DNA of 64,000 nt from JARLGU01 sp036504535 (GCA_036504535.1 DASXUY010000035.1:62001-126000), one strand, 5' to 3'; shown: positions 25,278 to 34,486, counted from the stretch's first letter. The notes: generated by a model not told the origin, from the letters alone. A program made the numbers and translations.

Positions 25278-26870
25278 ATGGCGAATCCCCTGGTAACAGA
25301 TCCAACTCCACCGACGCCGCAACCGCCGCCGCGCCTCGACCGCTTATCCGCATGGTCACTGGTGCTGCTCGGCATCGTCGTCCTGTTGCAGATCGTTTCC
25401 CAGTTCAATCTCACCGGTCGCCTGTCCGGTGGGATGCTAAAGTCCGAGGTCGCCCCTGGCAAGCGCGCCGATATCAAGGATGTGCTGGAGATAGACGAGA
25501 ACGCAAAATGGGCTTACGCCGCAATCTACCTTGAACCCGGTAAGGACCTTCCATCGCTTTCTAAAACATGGCTGGACAGGGCGATTAAAACCGCTGAGGG
25601 ACATTTCCGAGAATTTCCCAGCGACCGCGAAATAGCCCGACGAGTGATGATACTCCGGGCCGCGACTGGTATACAGCCACTGATGGGCGTCACCGCTAAC
25701 CGAAACCACGAAGCAGTTCCGCCGCCGCTCACCGCATTCGACAGCGAACGGCCCGACCAGCGTGCGGAAGCAGATGTCTGGCGGACCGTATTTAGCTACA
25801 AGAAGCTCCCAGCGGGATCTGATCCCGGTGTTCTCGCAAGCAAAATCGAGGCAATAAGCAGCCTCCGGTGGTACAAGAACGTTGCGCTGCAACAACTTTG
25901 GCAGCGGGCGGGCCTGAACGAGCGTGCAAAGAACTCGCGAATCGCGGCGGCGACGGACTCGTTCAATGCCATCGCTCCGCTCACGGTTCTCTACAGCCTC
26001 GTGCTCCTCATTTCGCTTGCCGGTATCACTATGCTGATCGGTCTCGCCGTCCGCGCTGCCTTGGTGCGCGGAGTCGCTAAGCCGGAACGCGTGAGCGTAT
26101 TCGACGCGTTCGCCATCCCGCTCCCCGACCCGATAGAACCCGCAGAACGGCGCCTCGGAAGCGGCGATCAGTTCAACCTATTCGTGACCTGCATGGTGCT
26201 CTTTGTCGCGATCAGCTATGTGGCAGAGTACGTTCCGATCAAGCTTTTCCCCGCCGCCTTTGCAGCCATGCCGCAGTCGCACAAGATCAACGTCGTCGTT
26301 TCCATGCTCGCTACCAGCCAGGCGTTGACGACGTTCCTTGCCGTGCTTATCGTCCTGCGCTACGCCCGAAGTCGAGGAGCGTCGGTTGCCAAGGAGATTG
26401 GGCTCACATTTGCGAACCCGTTCAAGAACGCACTCGCGGGAGCGGTAGGCTGGGGGATTTCACTCCCGCTCATCCTCGTGAGTTCTAAGGTGGCGCTGAA
26501 ACTCTTTCCGAACACGCCAGACCCAAGCAACCCCGCCATCCCGCTGACAATCTATTCCAGCGGCAACGGCGCAAAGATTGCCCTGTTTTTCGTGATCTGC
26601 ATCCTTGCGCCAATATTCGAGGAGATCATGTTCCGGGGACTGTTCTTCCAAACTGCGCGCGCCAAGTTCGGCCCCTGGCCCGCAATTGTGCTCACGGGTA
26701 TCGTCTTCGGCCTCGTTCACCCGGTGAGTATCGTCGGCAGTATCCCGTTGATGGTGCTGGGGATGGTGTTCGCCTGGCTCGCCGAAACGCGCAAGTCACT
26801 GCTGCCGGGAATGGTAGCCCACAGCCTCCAGAACACCGTCTCGTTTCTCGTAATGATGTTCCTCAGTTAA
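25278..26870 (+). CDS. CPBP-family intramembrane metalloprotease
   Basis: The protein has 530 residues. One N-terminal transmembrane helix (WSLVLLGIVVLLQIVS) is followed by a soluble, helix-rich segment of about 170 residues and then a multi-spanning C-terminal half. The C-terminal part has the CPBP (CAAX protease and bacteriocin-processing) motifs: PIFEEIMFRGLFFQ with the paired Glu residues and Arg, and IVFGLVHP with the metal-binding His. The soluble N-terminal part is longer than in standard CPBP proteins and could bind substrate. The gene starts 3 bp after the TPR gene stop, so they are cotranscribed. The substrate is unknown. Confidence 0.85.
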   Translation: MANPLVTDPTPPTPQPPPRLDRLSAWSLVLLGIVVLLQIVSQFNLTGRLSGGMLKSEVAPGKRADIKDVLEIDENAKWAYAAIYLEPGKDLPSLSKTWLDRAIKTAEGHFREFPSDREIARRVMILRAATGIQPLMGVTANRNHEAVPPPLTAFDSERPDQRAEADVWRTVFSYKKLPAGSDPGVLASKIEAISSLRWYKNVALQQLWQRAGLNERAKNSRIAAATDSFNAIAPLTVLYSLVLLISLAGITMLIGLAVRAALVRGVAKPERVSVFDAFAIPLPDPIEPAERRLGSGDQFNLFVTCMVLFVAISYVAEYVPIKLFPAAFAAMPQSHKINVVVSMLATSQALTTFLAVLIVLRYARSRGASVAKEIGLTFANPFKNALAGAVGWGISLPLILVSSKVALKLFPNTPDPSNPAIPLTIYSSGNGAKIALFFVICILAPIFEEIMFRGLFFQTARAKFGPWPAIVLTGIVFGLVHPVSIVGSIPLMVLGMVFAWLAETRKSLLPGMVAHSLQNTVSFLVMMFLS

Positions 26871-26930
26871 CCAGGCTAACCCCGGACCCTTGTCAGGCCA
26901 CCAGGCTGAGCCTGGACCCTAGTCAGGCCA
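26871..26930. repeat. Two-copy 30-bp tandem repeat
   Basis: The units at 26871-26900 and 26901-26930 match at 26 of 30 positions. Each begins CCAGGCT and ends GTCAGGCCA. The second unit contains the palindrome CAGGCTGAGCCTG. The array begins immediately after the CPBP stop codon and may form the end of its mRNA. Confidence 0.75.
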
Positions 26931-27117
26931 TGCGAGGCGACAGTGCTCACCACGACGGCGGTGATGGCCTGGGTCAGGATACGCTGGTAGGAAATTGGGA
27001 TCGCTATATCAGGATTCTGGTTTGATACCAGACTTCGCGTCACGCTACCGAATAAGTCCTTAACGCTTCTGTTGCGGGGCCAGTCGTAGAATTTCGCCGG
27101 ATGACGCGGAATTTGGC

Positions 27118-27167
27118 GTCCCGGAGGGACAGTCATAAATTGGCTAGCCCACGACTTCAGTCGGGGG
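27118..27167. repeat. REP-like palindromic element ahead of the DUF167 gene
   Basis: Two hairpins lie 17 bp apart: GTCCCGGAGGGAC (27118-27130) and CCCACGAC-TTCA-GTCGGGGG (27148-27167). The second resembles the hairpin often found at the ends of IS200/IS605 elements or their REP derivatives. No transposase is present. The 270 bp from 26931 to 27198 otherwise hold nothing identifiable. Confidence 0.4.
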
Positions 27168-27198
27168 TGACTGCTTTACGATGCTATTGGATTCCACA

Positions 27199-27459
27199 AT
27201 GCCCACCCGAACCATCACAGTCCGCGTCACGCCGCGATCATCCCGCAACGAGCTTCGCTACGAGGCAGGGGCGTTGTCGGCAAAGCTCAACGCCCCGCCC
27301 GTGGATGGCGCCGCGAACGAAGCCTGCCGCGAGCTCATCGCGGACACCCTGCACATCGCCAAATCACGCGTAGCCGTGATCAAAGGCCACAAGTCGCGCA
27401 TCAAGACGCTAGCAGTGGAAGGGTTTGAGGGCGAATGGCCGTGGGAGAACGCGGGTTAG
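27199..27459 (+). CDS. DUF167 / YggU-family protein
   Basis: The product has 86 residues, a typical length for the family. It starts MPTRTITVRVTPRSSRNEL and contains LSAKLNAPPVDGAANEACRE and VIKGHKSRIKTLAVEG, which are the conserved blocks of DUF167 (UPF0235/YggU). Members are small alpha/beta proteins of unknown function, often near PPIase-like or cell-division genes. The upstream ATG at 27181 adds six residues; neither start has a clear ribosome site, so 27199 was chosen by family alignment. It converges on the flagellar cluster. Confidence 0.82.
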   Translation: MPTRTITVRVTPRSSRNELRYEAGALSAKLNAPPVDGAANEACRELIADTLHIAKSRVAVIKGHKSRIKTLAVEGFEGEWPWENAG

Positions 27460-27525
27460 GAAATGGCTGCCGTTGGGAAAGTCCCTGGGATCGAAAAGCG
27501 CGCCAGCCTGTGGTAGCCCCTTCTC

Positions 27526-27543
27526 AAAAAAGGCCACGCGGCC
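27526..27543 (-). terminator. Possible terminator of the flagellar operon
   Basis: On the minus strand GGCC-GCGT-GGCC is followed by six T residues, 82 bp beyond the stop of the last gene of the cluster (27625). The stem is only 4 bp, so this is a weak candidate. Confidence 0.35.
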
Positions 27544-27624
27544 CGGCGATCCTGAATCTTCGAGGTGGGGGAGTCGCCACCTAAAAAATTAGCGACCTAC
27601 CAAATTCGCCTCAATGCCCGCCAC

Positions 27625-28203
27625 CTACTGCACGGTTGTAGCTGGCGCAGGCTGCGGCTGGAAGCCGGGTTGGGGGCGCGCTGCCATGGCGCGGTTCATC
27701 TGCGTGGTGATCTTGGCGGCGCGGGCGGGGGACATTGCGACCAGCGCTTTGCCAGCCTTCTGCTCGTCCATCTTCATCAGAGCGTCGCATACCTGGTCGT
27801 CGGACAGCTTCTCGAAAAGCGCGGCGAGTTCGGCGGGCTTCATGGTCTCGTAGATTGCCACGACCTTGGGCGATGTGGTTACAACGGATACGGTATTCGA
27901 CGCCATGACCGCTCGCGTGACAGCTTTCTTCTGCATCGCGGCGCGCTGCTGCTCAAGCTGCATCCGCTCCGCAGCGAGCGCGGCTCGCTCTCCAGCCAAC
28001 GGGTCCGGAGCGGGTTTCGCCGTTGCGTGGGCGGTGGTGACAGTTTTCGTGGTCTTCGGGGCTAGCTTGATCGCGACGAGCACCTTCTTGAGCGCCGGGT
28101 TTTTCTCCGCCATGGAGCGGACTGGAATAATGCCCACGAAGGCGAGACCGTAGCCGACACCGATCAGTATGAGCAGCCCTACAATCGCGAGCACTACCTT
28201 CAT
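27625..28203 (-). CDS. MotE-like / MgtE-N-domain flagellar protein
   Basis: The protein has 192 residues. A single N-terminal transmembrane helix (VVLAIVGLLILIGVGYGLAF) is followed by a coiled coil near residues 72-95 (ERAALAAERMQLEQQRAAM). A C-terminal MgtE-N-like domain (VAIYETMKPAELAALFEKL ... MDEQKAGKALVAMSPARAA) is the fold shared by FliG and MotE. This architecture and the position at the end of a flagellar cluster match the small MotE/YlxF-type proteins that help stator or FliJ-linked steps of assembly. The start overlaps the previous gene by 4 bp (ATGA), giving translational coupling. Confidence 0.7.
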   Translation of the reverse strand: MKVVLAIVGLLILIGVGYGLAFVGIIPVRSMAEKNPALKKVLVAIKLAPKTTKTVTTAHATAKPAPDPLAGERAALAAERMQLEQQRAAMQKKAVTRAVMASNTVSVVTTSPKVVAIYETMKPAELAALFEKLSDDQVCDALMKMDEQKAGKALVAMSPARAAKITTQMNRAMAARPQPGFQPQPAPATTVQ

Positions 28204-28844
28204 TTAGTTCCCATCAGCCCGCGTATCTTGCGGATATAGTTTTGCGTCTCCGGATACGGCGGCACACCACCATAGCGCTGCACGGCGCCCGGCCCCGCAT
28301 TGTACGCCGCGAGGGCCATGTTGAGATCACCGTTGTAGCGGTTGAGCAGGCCGGAAAGCTGCTTGGTTCCAGCGTCGATGTTCTGCATCGGGTCAAACGG
28401 GTCGCTAACCCCAGCTTCGGTCACGTTGCTGGGCATGAGCTGCATTAAACCCATCGCACCCGCGCGCGAGACGGCTTTCGGGTTGCCGCTGGATTCGGTT
28501 TCGATGACCGCACTGATCAGGTTGGCGTCGACGCCGTATTTCGCGGCGCTGTCCTTGATAATCGAGTCGTAGTTGGATGCGCCAGGCATCTCGATGGGGC
28601 GAATTGGTTGGCCGTCGGGCGAGAGCGGCACGAGCGGCGCGACTGTACCCTGCAGGCCTGCCGGAAGCGCATTTGCGCCAGTTGCCTGACGCAGCACGGA
28701 CGAAAACGGTGCGCCGCTGAGGCTTTGAATATCCAGCGCGGGAGCATTAGCGCCGGCTGGCGATTCGCCAGAAATCTGTGCGATCCGCGATTCGATTTGC
28801 TGCATGCGAGCCATCACATGCGATAATCCGCTTGGCACTTTCAT
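28200..28844 (-). CDS. Lytic transglycosylase (SLT domain), flagellar cluster
   Basis: The protein has 214 residues. The first 100 are probably disordered and Pro/Ala-rich; there is no obvious signal peptide. Residues 100-214 are an SLT-type transglycosylase: DSIIKDSAAKYGVDANLISA, the catalytic Glu in VIETESSGNP, GAMGLMQLMP and ALAAYNAGPGAVQRYGG. Such enzymes cleave peptidoglycan glycan strands so the flagellar rod can pass through the wall, taking the part played by FlgJ elsewhere. GGAG lies 8 nt upstream. It overlaps the next gene by 4 bp. Because the signal peptide is missing, export may use the flagellar type III apparatus. Confidence 0.85.
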   Translation of the reverse strand: MKVPSGLSHVMARMQQIESRIAQISGESPAGANAPALDIQSLSGAPFSSVLRQATGANALPAGLQGTVAPLVPLSPDGQPIRPIEMPGASNYDSIIKDSAAKYGVDANLISAVIETESSGNPKAVSRAGAMGLMQLMPSNVTEAGVSDPFDPMQNIDAGTKQLSGLLNRYNGDLNMALAAYNAGPGAVQRYGGVPPYPETQNYIRKIRGLMGTK

Positions 28845-28879
28845 CGTCGTACTCCGCCTTCGATTTCAACTTTCCGACG

Positions 28880-29347
28880 CTAAACTGCGTGGGCGTCAAC
28901 TGTCTTCTTGTAGTGGTGCCGAACCGTGGCCATCTCGTCGATCATATTCTGCTCTGCGACCGTGGCTTCGTGGACATGGGATTCGTGCGCCTTATCCTTC
29001 AACTTGTCGACGATCTGCCGATTGGTCGATGCGCCGACGAGGTTAAGGCGGAACGCTTCCGCAGTGGTCGTCAGGTCGCGAACATAAGCTTCCTGGTCGT
29101 GGATACAGTTCGCGATCGTCTTCAAGTATTCCTGGTAAATGCGGGACTCGTCGGGGCAAAAATCGCCGCTGATACGCCGCTGTCCGAGTTCGTTGAGGAT
29201 GGCTGAGCGTACGTCGATCAACTCATCAAGGAGCTGCTTAGCCTTCACCAATGCCTGCTGGGCTTCGCCGAAGCTAAGCTTCGCCTGGGTTTCGATGCGG
29301 GTACGCTGCTCCAGTACGGCCTGGAGTCTGAATTTGAATCGCTTCAT
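28880..29347 (-). CDS. fliJ: Flagellar export chaperone FliJ
   Basis: A 155-residue protein that is almost entirely coiled coil. It opens with the FliJ pattern MKRFKFRLQAVLEQRTRIE. It has low sequence conservation, as is normal for FliJ, so context is important: it follows fliI with a 4-bp ATGA overlap. FliJ sits in the central cavity of the FliI ring and couples the ATPase to the FlhA gate during substrate export. Confidence 0.85.
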   Translation of the reverse strand: MKRFKFRLQAVLEQRTRIETQAKLSFGEAQQALVKAKQLLDELIDVRSAILNELGQRRISGDFCPDESRIYQEYLKTIANCIHDQEAYVRDLTTTAEAFRLNLVGASTNRQIVDKLKDKAHESHVHEATVAEQNMIDEMATVRHHYKKTVDAHAV

Positions 29348-30681
29348 ACTTCAAAGATCCCTTCCAGTTGTCGTAATGTTTGGTCAAGGTCGCTGTATTC
29401 GTGCGTTCCCTGACGTAAAAATGCGCGGATTGGTTCTATAAGCTTCTTTGCTTCATCGATCCGAGGATTGGATCCGTCGACATAAGCGCCGATGTTAATT
29501 AGATCTTCGGCTTCTTTGTAGATTCCCATTATAGATCTTACTTTGCCAGCAACATCTCTGTGTGAAGTATTTGTCACCTGCGGCATGACGCGCGAGACGG
29601 ACTGAGCGATATCGATGGCCGGATAGTGGTTCTGGCTGCCCAAAGCGCGCGACAAAACAACGTGGCCGTCGAGAATACCGCGAACAGTGTCTGCGATAGG
29701 CTCGTTCATGTCGTCGCCATCCACGAGAACCGTGTACAGCCCAGTAATCGTTCCCCGGTCGCTGGTACCGGACCGCTCCAGAATGCGCGGCAGGAGGGCG
29801 AAAACGCTCGGCGTGTAGCCACGCGTCGCGGGCGGCTCGCCGACAGCGAGGCCAACTTCGCGCTGCGCCATGGCCAATCGCGTAACCGAGTCCATCATCA
29901 GCATGACGTCCTTGCCCTGATCGCGGAAGTACTCGGCGATCGATGTCGCAACAAGCGCACACTTAAGACGCACAAGCGGCGGCTTGTCGCTGGTAGCAAC
30001 GACCACGACTGAGCGTGCGAGGCCTTCAGGGCCGAGGTCAGATTCGATAAACTCGCGTACTTCGCGGCCTCGTTCACCGGTAAGGCAGATGACGTTCACG
30101 TCGGCGCTGGTGTTGCGCGCAATCATGCCAAGCAGTGTGCTCTTGCCGACACCCGATCCGGCAAAGATCCCGACGCGCTGCCCCTTGCCAATGCTGAGCA
30201 TGCCGTCGAGAGCGCGAACGCCAACACAAAGCTGGTCGGTGATACGTCGCCGTGTGAGCGCGTCGGGTGGGGTGGCGTTCGCTGCATACGACTTAGCCTC
30301 AGCACTACGGATACCGCCGAGCGTGTCCATTGGCTCGCCTAGCCCGTCGAGTATGCGACCCAGAAGGTGATCGCCGACGACTACTTGCTGCGTTTGCCCG
30401 GTGCCGACAACTTCAGCGCCCGCGCGGACGCCTTCCATGTCGCCAAGCGGCATCAGAAGGACACGGTTCGACTTAAATCCCACCACTTCCGCCTTCGTGG
30501 CCGTCTTGTTGCGGCTGGAGCGGATCTCGCAAATCTCGCCGATCTCGGCGGCAGGGCCAGTGCTTTCGACAACCAGCCCGATAACCTGCGTCACGACCCC
30601 GTTACAGCGTAGCGAGTCAGTTTGCCGCAGTATCTGGCGGTAGCGGTTCATATCGATGGTAGGGGCATCGGTGGTGGTCAT
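29344..30681 (-). CDS. fliI: Flagellum-specific ATPase FliI
   Basis: The protein has 445 residues from ATG 30681, which overlaps the fliH stop by 4 bp; the 28 extra residues of the longer frame are out of context. Walker A is GIFAGSGVGKSTLLGM, Walker B is DVMLMMDSVTRLA, and VGEPPATRGYTPSVFALLPR is the FliI/SctN signature, which sets it apart from F1 ATPase beta. It forms a hexamer that drives unfolding and export of flagellar proteins at the cytoplasmic base. It lies between fliH and fliJ, the standard order. Confidence 0.96.
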   Translation of the reverse strand: MTTTDAPTIDMNRYRQILRQTDSLRCNGVVTQVIGLVVESTGPAAEIGEICEIRSSRNKTATKAEVVGFKSNRVLLMPLGDMEGVRAGAEVVGTGQTQQVVVGDHLLGRILDGLGEPMDTLGGIRSAEAKSYAANATPPDALTRRRITDQLCVGVRALDGMLSIGKGQRVGIFAGSGVGKSTLLGMIARNTSADVNVICLTGERGREVREFIESDLGPEGLARSVVVVATSDKPPLVRLKCALVATSIAEYFRDQGKDVMLMMDSVTRLAMAQREVGLAVGEPPATRGYTPSVFALLPRILERSGTSDRGTITGLYTVLVDGDDMNEPIADTVRGILDGHVVLSRALGSQNHYPAIDIAQSVSRVMPQVTNTSHRDVAGKVRSIMGIYKEAEDLINIGAYVDGSNPRIDEAKKLIEPIRAFLRQGTHEYSDLDQTLRQLEGIFEV

Positions 30682-31406
30682 TCGACCTCCAGAGCTTCGA
30701 CAAGGCGATCCATCTGCGTATCGATTTTGGCGTCGATATTGCCTGCGGGCGTTTCGATCACGCATCCGCCCTTATCGATCCGGCGATCATCGACGATATC
30801 GACATTGGACGCGCCGTCAAGCACCAATATCAGGTCTTCCCGTTGCGCACGCACATCGTCGAGGTCCTGTGGGCTGATACGAATACGGATATGCTCTTTG
30901 TTGACGACTCGGCGCAATGCATGCTTGATCACTTCGCCGATCACCTTCGGGTTTTCCTGAATCTCCGCCTTGATGATCTTGCGGGCCATTTCAATGGAAA
31001 ACGAGATAATGTCCTTCTCCGTCTGGCGCCAAAGGGTGGCCCGCTGAGCTTCAATAGCGGTCACAACGTTGCTGACATCGGCTTGCAGGGCTTCGATACG
31101 CTGTTCCCACGACGCGGCTAGCTGAGCTTCCACATCGATGCGCGCCTGGTCGCCGCCAGCTTCGTAGCCTTCGCGGAATGCTCGCTCGCGTTCAGCCTCA
31201 ATTTCGGCGATTGCACCGGTGCGCATCTCTTGCGCAGCCGCTTCGGCTTCCTGGATGATCTGCATAGCATAGCCTTGCGCGGTTTCGATCTCCACCTGCG
31301 CCTGCTTATTCGCCATCATCATGGACGCGTCCTGCGAGGTCTGGGTCATCTCGCTGACGTCGTGGAAGTGGGGGAGCGTATCCCATAGCGAGGTACTAGA
31401 CAACGA
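30678..31406 (-). CDS. fliH: Flagellar assembly protein FliH
   Basis: The protein has about 242 residues. A TTG at 31406 was chosen as start because GGGGAGGA lies directly upstream at proper spacing and it overlaps the fliG stop by 11 bp; the GTG at 31430 is an alternative without such a site. The central part is long coiled coil (AQGYAMQIIQEAEAAAQEMR). The C-terminal domain (SFSIEMARKIIKAEIQENP ... GGCVIETPAGNIDAKIDTQM) is the V-ATPase-E-like fold of FliH. FliH binds FliI as a dimer and holds it in check at the export gate. It is coupled to fliI by ATGA. Confidence 0.88.
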   Translation of the reverse strand, partial: SLSSTSLWDTLPHFHDVSEMTQTSQDASMMMANKQAQVEIETAQGYAMQIIQEAEAAAQEMRTGAIAEIEAERERAFREGYEAGGDQARIDVEAQLAASWEQRIEALQADVSNVVTAIEAQRATLWRQTEKDIISFSIEMARKIIKAEIQENPKVIGEVIKHALRRVVNKEHIRIRISPQDLDDVRAQREDLILVLDGASNVDIVDDRRIDKGGCVIETPAGNIDAKIDTQMDRLVEALEVE

Positions 31407-32415
31407 GTTCCTCCCCGCCGCCGCCAGCACGTGCTACGACGATCTCGCCCGCTTCTTCGAGCTTGCGGATGATGTTCACGATACGCTGCTGAGACTCTTC
31501 GACGTTGCGCAGGCGAACCGGACCCATGAACTGCATATCGTCTTTGAGCATTCCCGCCGCACGCTCCGACATATTCTTGAAGATGCGGGCCTGGACATTT
31601 TCGCCGACGCCCTTGAGCGCCAGTGCGAGCTCCTTGCCGTCGACTTCCTTGAGCACTTGCTGGATCGCGCGGTCGTCGAGACCCGTGATGTCTTCGAAGA
31701 CGAACATGAGCTTCTTGACTTCTTCGGCGATCTCGGGGTTGTTCTCGGAGAGCGATTCGAGGATCGTCTTCTCTGTGCCGCGGTCCACCCAGTTGAGCAC
31801 TTCGACGAGGGACTTGATACCGCCAGCATGGTGGTAGTCCGTAGCCACAACCGATGACAGCTTGCGCTCGAGCACCTTCTCCACCTCGCGGATCACTTCC
31901 GGTGGCGTCTTGTCGAGGGTGGCGATGCGGCGGGCGACTTCGGCACGCACTTCATGCGGCAATCCGGAGAGGATATTCGCCGCGTGGCTGGCCGGGAGGT
32001 AAGCCAGAATGAGAGCGATTGTCTGCGGGTGCTCGTTCTGCACGAACGTAATGATCTGACCGGCATCGGCGCGCTTGATGAAATCGAACGGCATCACCTG
32101 CATCGCCTGGAGGACGCGGCCGATGATATTCTGCGCGGTCTCGTTGCCAAACGCCGACTGCAAGACCTGCTTGGCGGCTTCGACACCACCTTCGGCGATA
32201 TACTCTTGCGCGATGCACAGACTGTGGAACTCGTCCACCACTTCTTGGCGAACATCTGAGCTCACCTTGCCAGTCCGCGAGATTTCGAGGGTCAGGTTCT
32301 CGACCTCTTCGGTCGTGAGCGCCTGCATGATAAGACCCGAAACCTGGGGGCCGAGGGCGACTAGCAGGATGGCTGCTTTCTGGCGTGCGCTAAGTGATCG
32401 TGCTCCGTAAGCCAT
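31396..32415 (-). CDS. fliG: Flagellar motor switch protein FliG
   Basis: The protein has 339 residues, the standard length. All three domains are present: the N-terminal FliF-binding domain (SARQKAAILLVALGPQVSG), the middle domain with the EHPQTIALILAYLP signature, and the C-terminal torque domain with FVFEDITGLDDRAIQQVLKE, whose charged residues face the stator. It begins 1 bp inside the fliF stop (TAATG), so it is translationally coupled. It forms the upper ring of the rotor C-ring. Confidence 0.96.
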   Translation of the reverse strand: MAYGARSLSARQKAAILLVALGPQVSGLIMQALTTEEVENLTLEISRTGKVSSDVRQEVVDEFHSLCIAQEYIAEGGVEAAKQVLQSAFGNETAQNIIGRVLQAMQVMPFDFIKRADAGQIITFVQNEHPQTIALILAYLPASHAANILSGLPHEVRAEVARRIATLDKTPPEVIREVEKVLERKLSSVVATDYHHAGGIKSLVEVLNWVDRGTEKTILESLSENNPEIAEEVKKLMFVFEDITGLDDRAIQQVLKEVDGKELALALKGVGENVQARIFKNMSERAAGMLKDDMQFMGPVRLRNVEESQQRIVNIIRKLEEAGEIVVARAGGGGEELVV

Positions 32416-34085
32416 TAGTTGTTGCTCCCGTCCTGCGAGATCCAGCCCTTAACCAGGAGCGAGACAGCCTCTGGGTGATTTCGTACCATTTCGCGAATAC
32501 TCTCCAACTTGATATCCTGCTGCTCCTCGATCTCGGGAACCGCGATCGGCTGGCGGCGTGGGCGGACTTCGGGCATCTCGCCAAGCACATCTTCGATGGT
32601 CAGTGGGGACTCTGTCATCATACCGTCGCCCATAGATCCGTAGCTGCCTGCGTTTCCGAGAAGCTGGCGCTGCTCGCCGCCTTCGAGAACCAGCGGCTGC
32701 TGCTGTGTGGCGAGCATCGTCGTGGTTGTCGTCTTCTTGAAGAGGAACATCAGGAAGCCGAGCACCAGAACGACAGCGGCGATCTTGGCGATCATTTCGT
32801 TGCGGACCGCACTCGATATTGCAGCTTGCTGCGCCGACTCGGCTTTGGCGATCGCGTTGCTGAACGGCAGCTGCTGGACCGTGACCGCTCGGGTCGGGTC
32901 TGCGCCGTTTGCTCCGGCGACTGTCGCTAGATAGGTCTGCACTGACGAAACCGTGGTGACTGGGATCGTGCTGTCAATCAGGACGCCAATCCCGAGGCGC
33001 TGAATGTTGCCCAGTGCCTGACTGGTTTCGGTAACGGTTGTGTTCGGCGTGTAGGTGGCGTTATCGTCGGACTTGGAATACGCGCCGCCTTTGCCGTCGC
33101 CATTGCCGCCAGGGTAGGTTGGGGGAGCGCCGCCAGGTGTGTTTGCGGAAGCGCCGGCCACTGCGCCCATACGCTGGTTGCCACCGCCGCCGCTGTACGA
33201 TTCCGATGTTTCGGTCTGCGTGACGACCGCGCCTTTGGTGTTCTTAGTGTCGGTGATGTGGACTGTGTTGTAGTTCAGCTCGGCGGTAACGGTAACGATG
33301 GATTTTCGCGGCCCGAGGACCATATCGAGGTAGCCCTGATACTCTTTGCGCTTCTGCTCAGCGAATGCGTGCTCTGCGGCAATCTTCGTAGCGCTCGCTC
33401 CGCCGGGGCCGGTGGGGTTTGAGCCGCCGTCCCAGAGCATTGCGCCAGTGCCGTCGGAAACCACAACGTTCTTCACATCGAGGCCCTTGACGCTTTTCGC
33501 GACTAGGTTGGCGATACCCATTACCTGATCGCCCGAGAGAGTGGAGCCAGGCTTGAGGTTGACTACGACGCTGGAACTGCTCGGAATGTTGTCGGTGATG
33601 AACGGAGAGTCGTTGCCGTCGGAAATGTGAACCTGCGCGCTGGATACTTCGGAGAGGGAACCGATAGTCTTGGACAGTTCACCTTCGAGCGCCATTCGTA
33701 TATACTGCTTCTGGACGTCGGTGGTGGTACCCATCCCGATCTCTTTGAGCCACGCGGTCCCCATCAAGCTGCCCGCTTTGGCGGGGAGGCCCAACCGAAC
33801 CATCTCCATGCGGAGGTGATCCTTCTCGGCGGCGGGAACGCGGATTGTGTGCTGGCTGTCAACCATCTGGTACTTGACGTGCTCTTCATCCAGCTTCTGG
33901 GTGATGGCGGCAGCGTCTTCGGGCGAAAGGTCGGTGAACAGGTCCTGGTAGTTCGGTGACGACGCCAGCAAGCCTGCGACTACGAAGCTGGCAATGAGGA
34001 CGCCTACGAGGCCGATACCGACGATACGGGTCGGGACTGTAGCGCCTTCCCACCAGGTCTTGAGTTGTTCTAGGACGTTATTCAT
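32415..34085 (-). CDS. fliF: Flagellar MS-ring protein FliF
   Basis: The protein has 556 residues. An N-terminal transmembrane helix (IVGIGLVGVLIASFVVAGLL) is followed by the YscJ-like ring-building domain (YQDLFTDLSPEDAAAITQKL) and the FliF-specific C-terminal region with a second helix (KIAAVVLVLGFLMFLF), then the FliG-binding tail. A Gly/Asn-rich insertion near residues 300-350 is longer than in model organisms. It forms the membrane ring on which the export gate, rod and C-ring are built. It follows fliE after 89 bp. Confidence 0.95.
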   Translation of the reverse strand: MNNVLEQLKTWWEGATVPTRIVGIGLVGVLIASFVVAGLLASSPNYQDLFTDLSPEDAAAITQKLDEEHVKYQMVDSQHTIRVPAAEKDHLRMEMVRLGLPAKAGSLMGTAWLKEIGMGTTTDVQKQYIRMALEGELSKTIGSLSEVSSAQVHISDGNDSPFITDNIPSSSSVVVNLKPGSTLSGDQVMGIANLVAKSVKGLDVKNVVVSDGTGAMLWDGGSNPTGPGGASATKIAAEHAFAEQKRKEYQGYLDMVLGPRKSIVTVTAELNYNTVHITDTKNTKGAVVTQTETSESYSGGGGNQRMGAVAGASANTPGGAPPTYPGGNGDGKGGAYSKSDDNATYTPNTTVTETSQALGNIQRLGIGVLIDSTIPVTTVSSVQTYLATVAGANGADPTRAVTVQQLPFSNAIAKAESAQQAAISSAVRNEMIAKIAAVVLVLGFLMFLFKKTTTTTMLATQQQPLVLEGGEQRQLLGNAGSYGSMGDGMMTESPLTIEDVLGEMPEVRPRRQPIAVPEIEEQQDIKLESIREMVRNHPEAVSLLVKGWISQDGSNN

Positions 34086-34174
34086 AGTTCGACTAGACGT
34101 GCGTTAGGGCCGCGCTTAAATGCGCTTGGCGCCATCAGGGTGAACGGCGGAACAATGGACAGCAGCGCTGACCG

Positions 34175-34486
34175 CTACATCGACATTCTCATGACTTCCT
34201 GGTAAGCGTCGAGAACCTTGTTGCGGACCTGCGTGGTCAGCTCAAGGGCGACGGTGGCCTTCTGGGAAGCGATCATAACGGAATGGATGTCGTTGGTCTG
34301 TCCGAGAACAAACGAGCGAGCCTGGCTGGCTGCATTGTTCTGGAGCGTGTTGACTTGCTGGGCCGCATTGGTCAGCATGGAGGAGAACGATTCGGCGCCC
34401 TGCTTTTCGGCCGCCGGCTGGACCGGAATGCGCTGCTGCGCACTCGCATTAACCAAACTGGGCACTATTGAGGATACCGATAACAT
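34175..34486 (-). CDS. fliE: Flagellar hook-basal body protein FliE
   Basis: A 103-residue protein that links the MS ring to the rod. The C-terminal half has the FliE signature TNDIHSVMIASQKATVALEL, followed by TQVRNKVLDAYQEVMRMSM. The Shine-Dalgarno AGGAGG lies 5 nt before the ATG. It is the first gene after a 468-bp spacer from flgC and leads directly into fliF. Confidence 0.93.
   Translation of the reverse strand: MLSVSSIVPSLVNASAQQRIPVQPAAEKQGAESFSSMLTNAAQQVNTLQNNAASQARSFVLGQTNDIHSVMIASQKATVALELTTQVRNKVLDAYQEVMRMSM

Noticed and set aside
27565..28065. 166-codon frame on the plus strand over the motE-like gene
   Set aside because: It is antisense to a gene with a transmembrane helix, coiled coil and MgtE-N domain that overlaps its neighbour by ATGA; the plus-strand product is rich in Arg, Gly and His without features.
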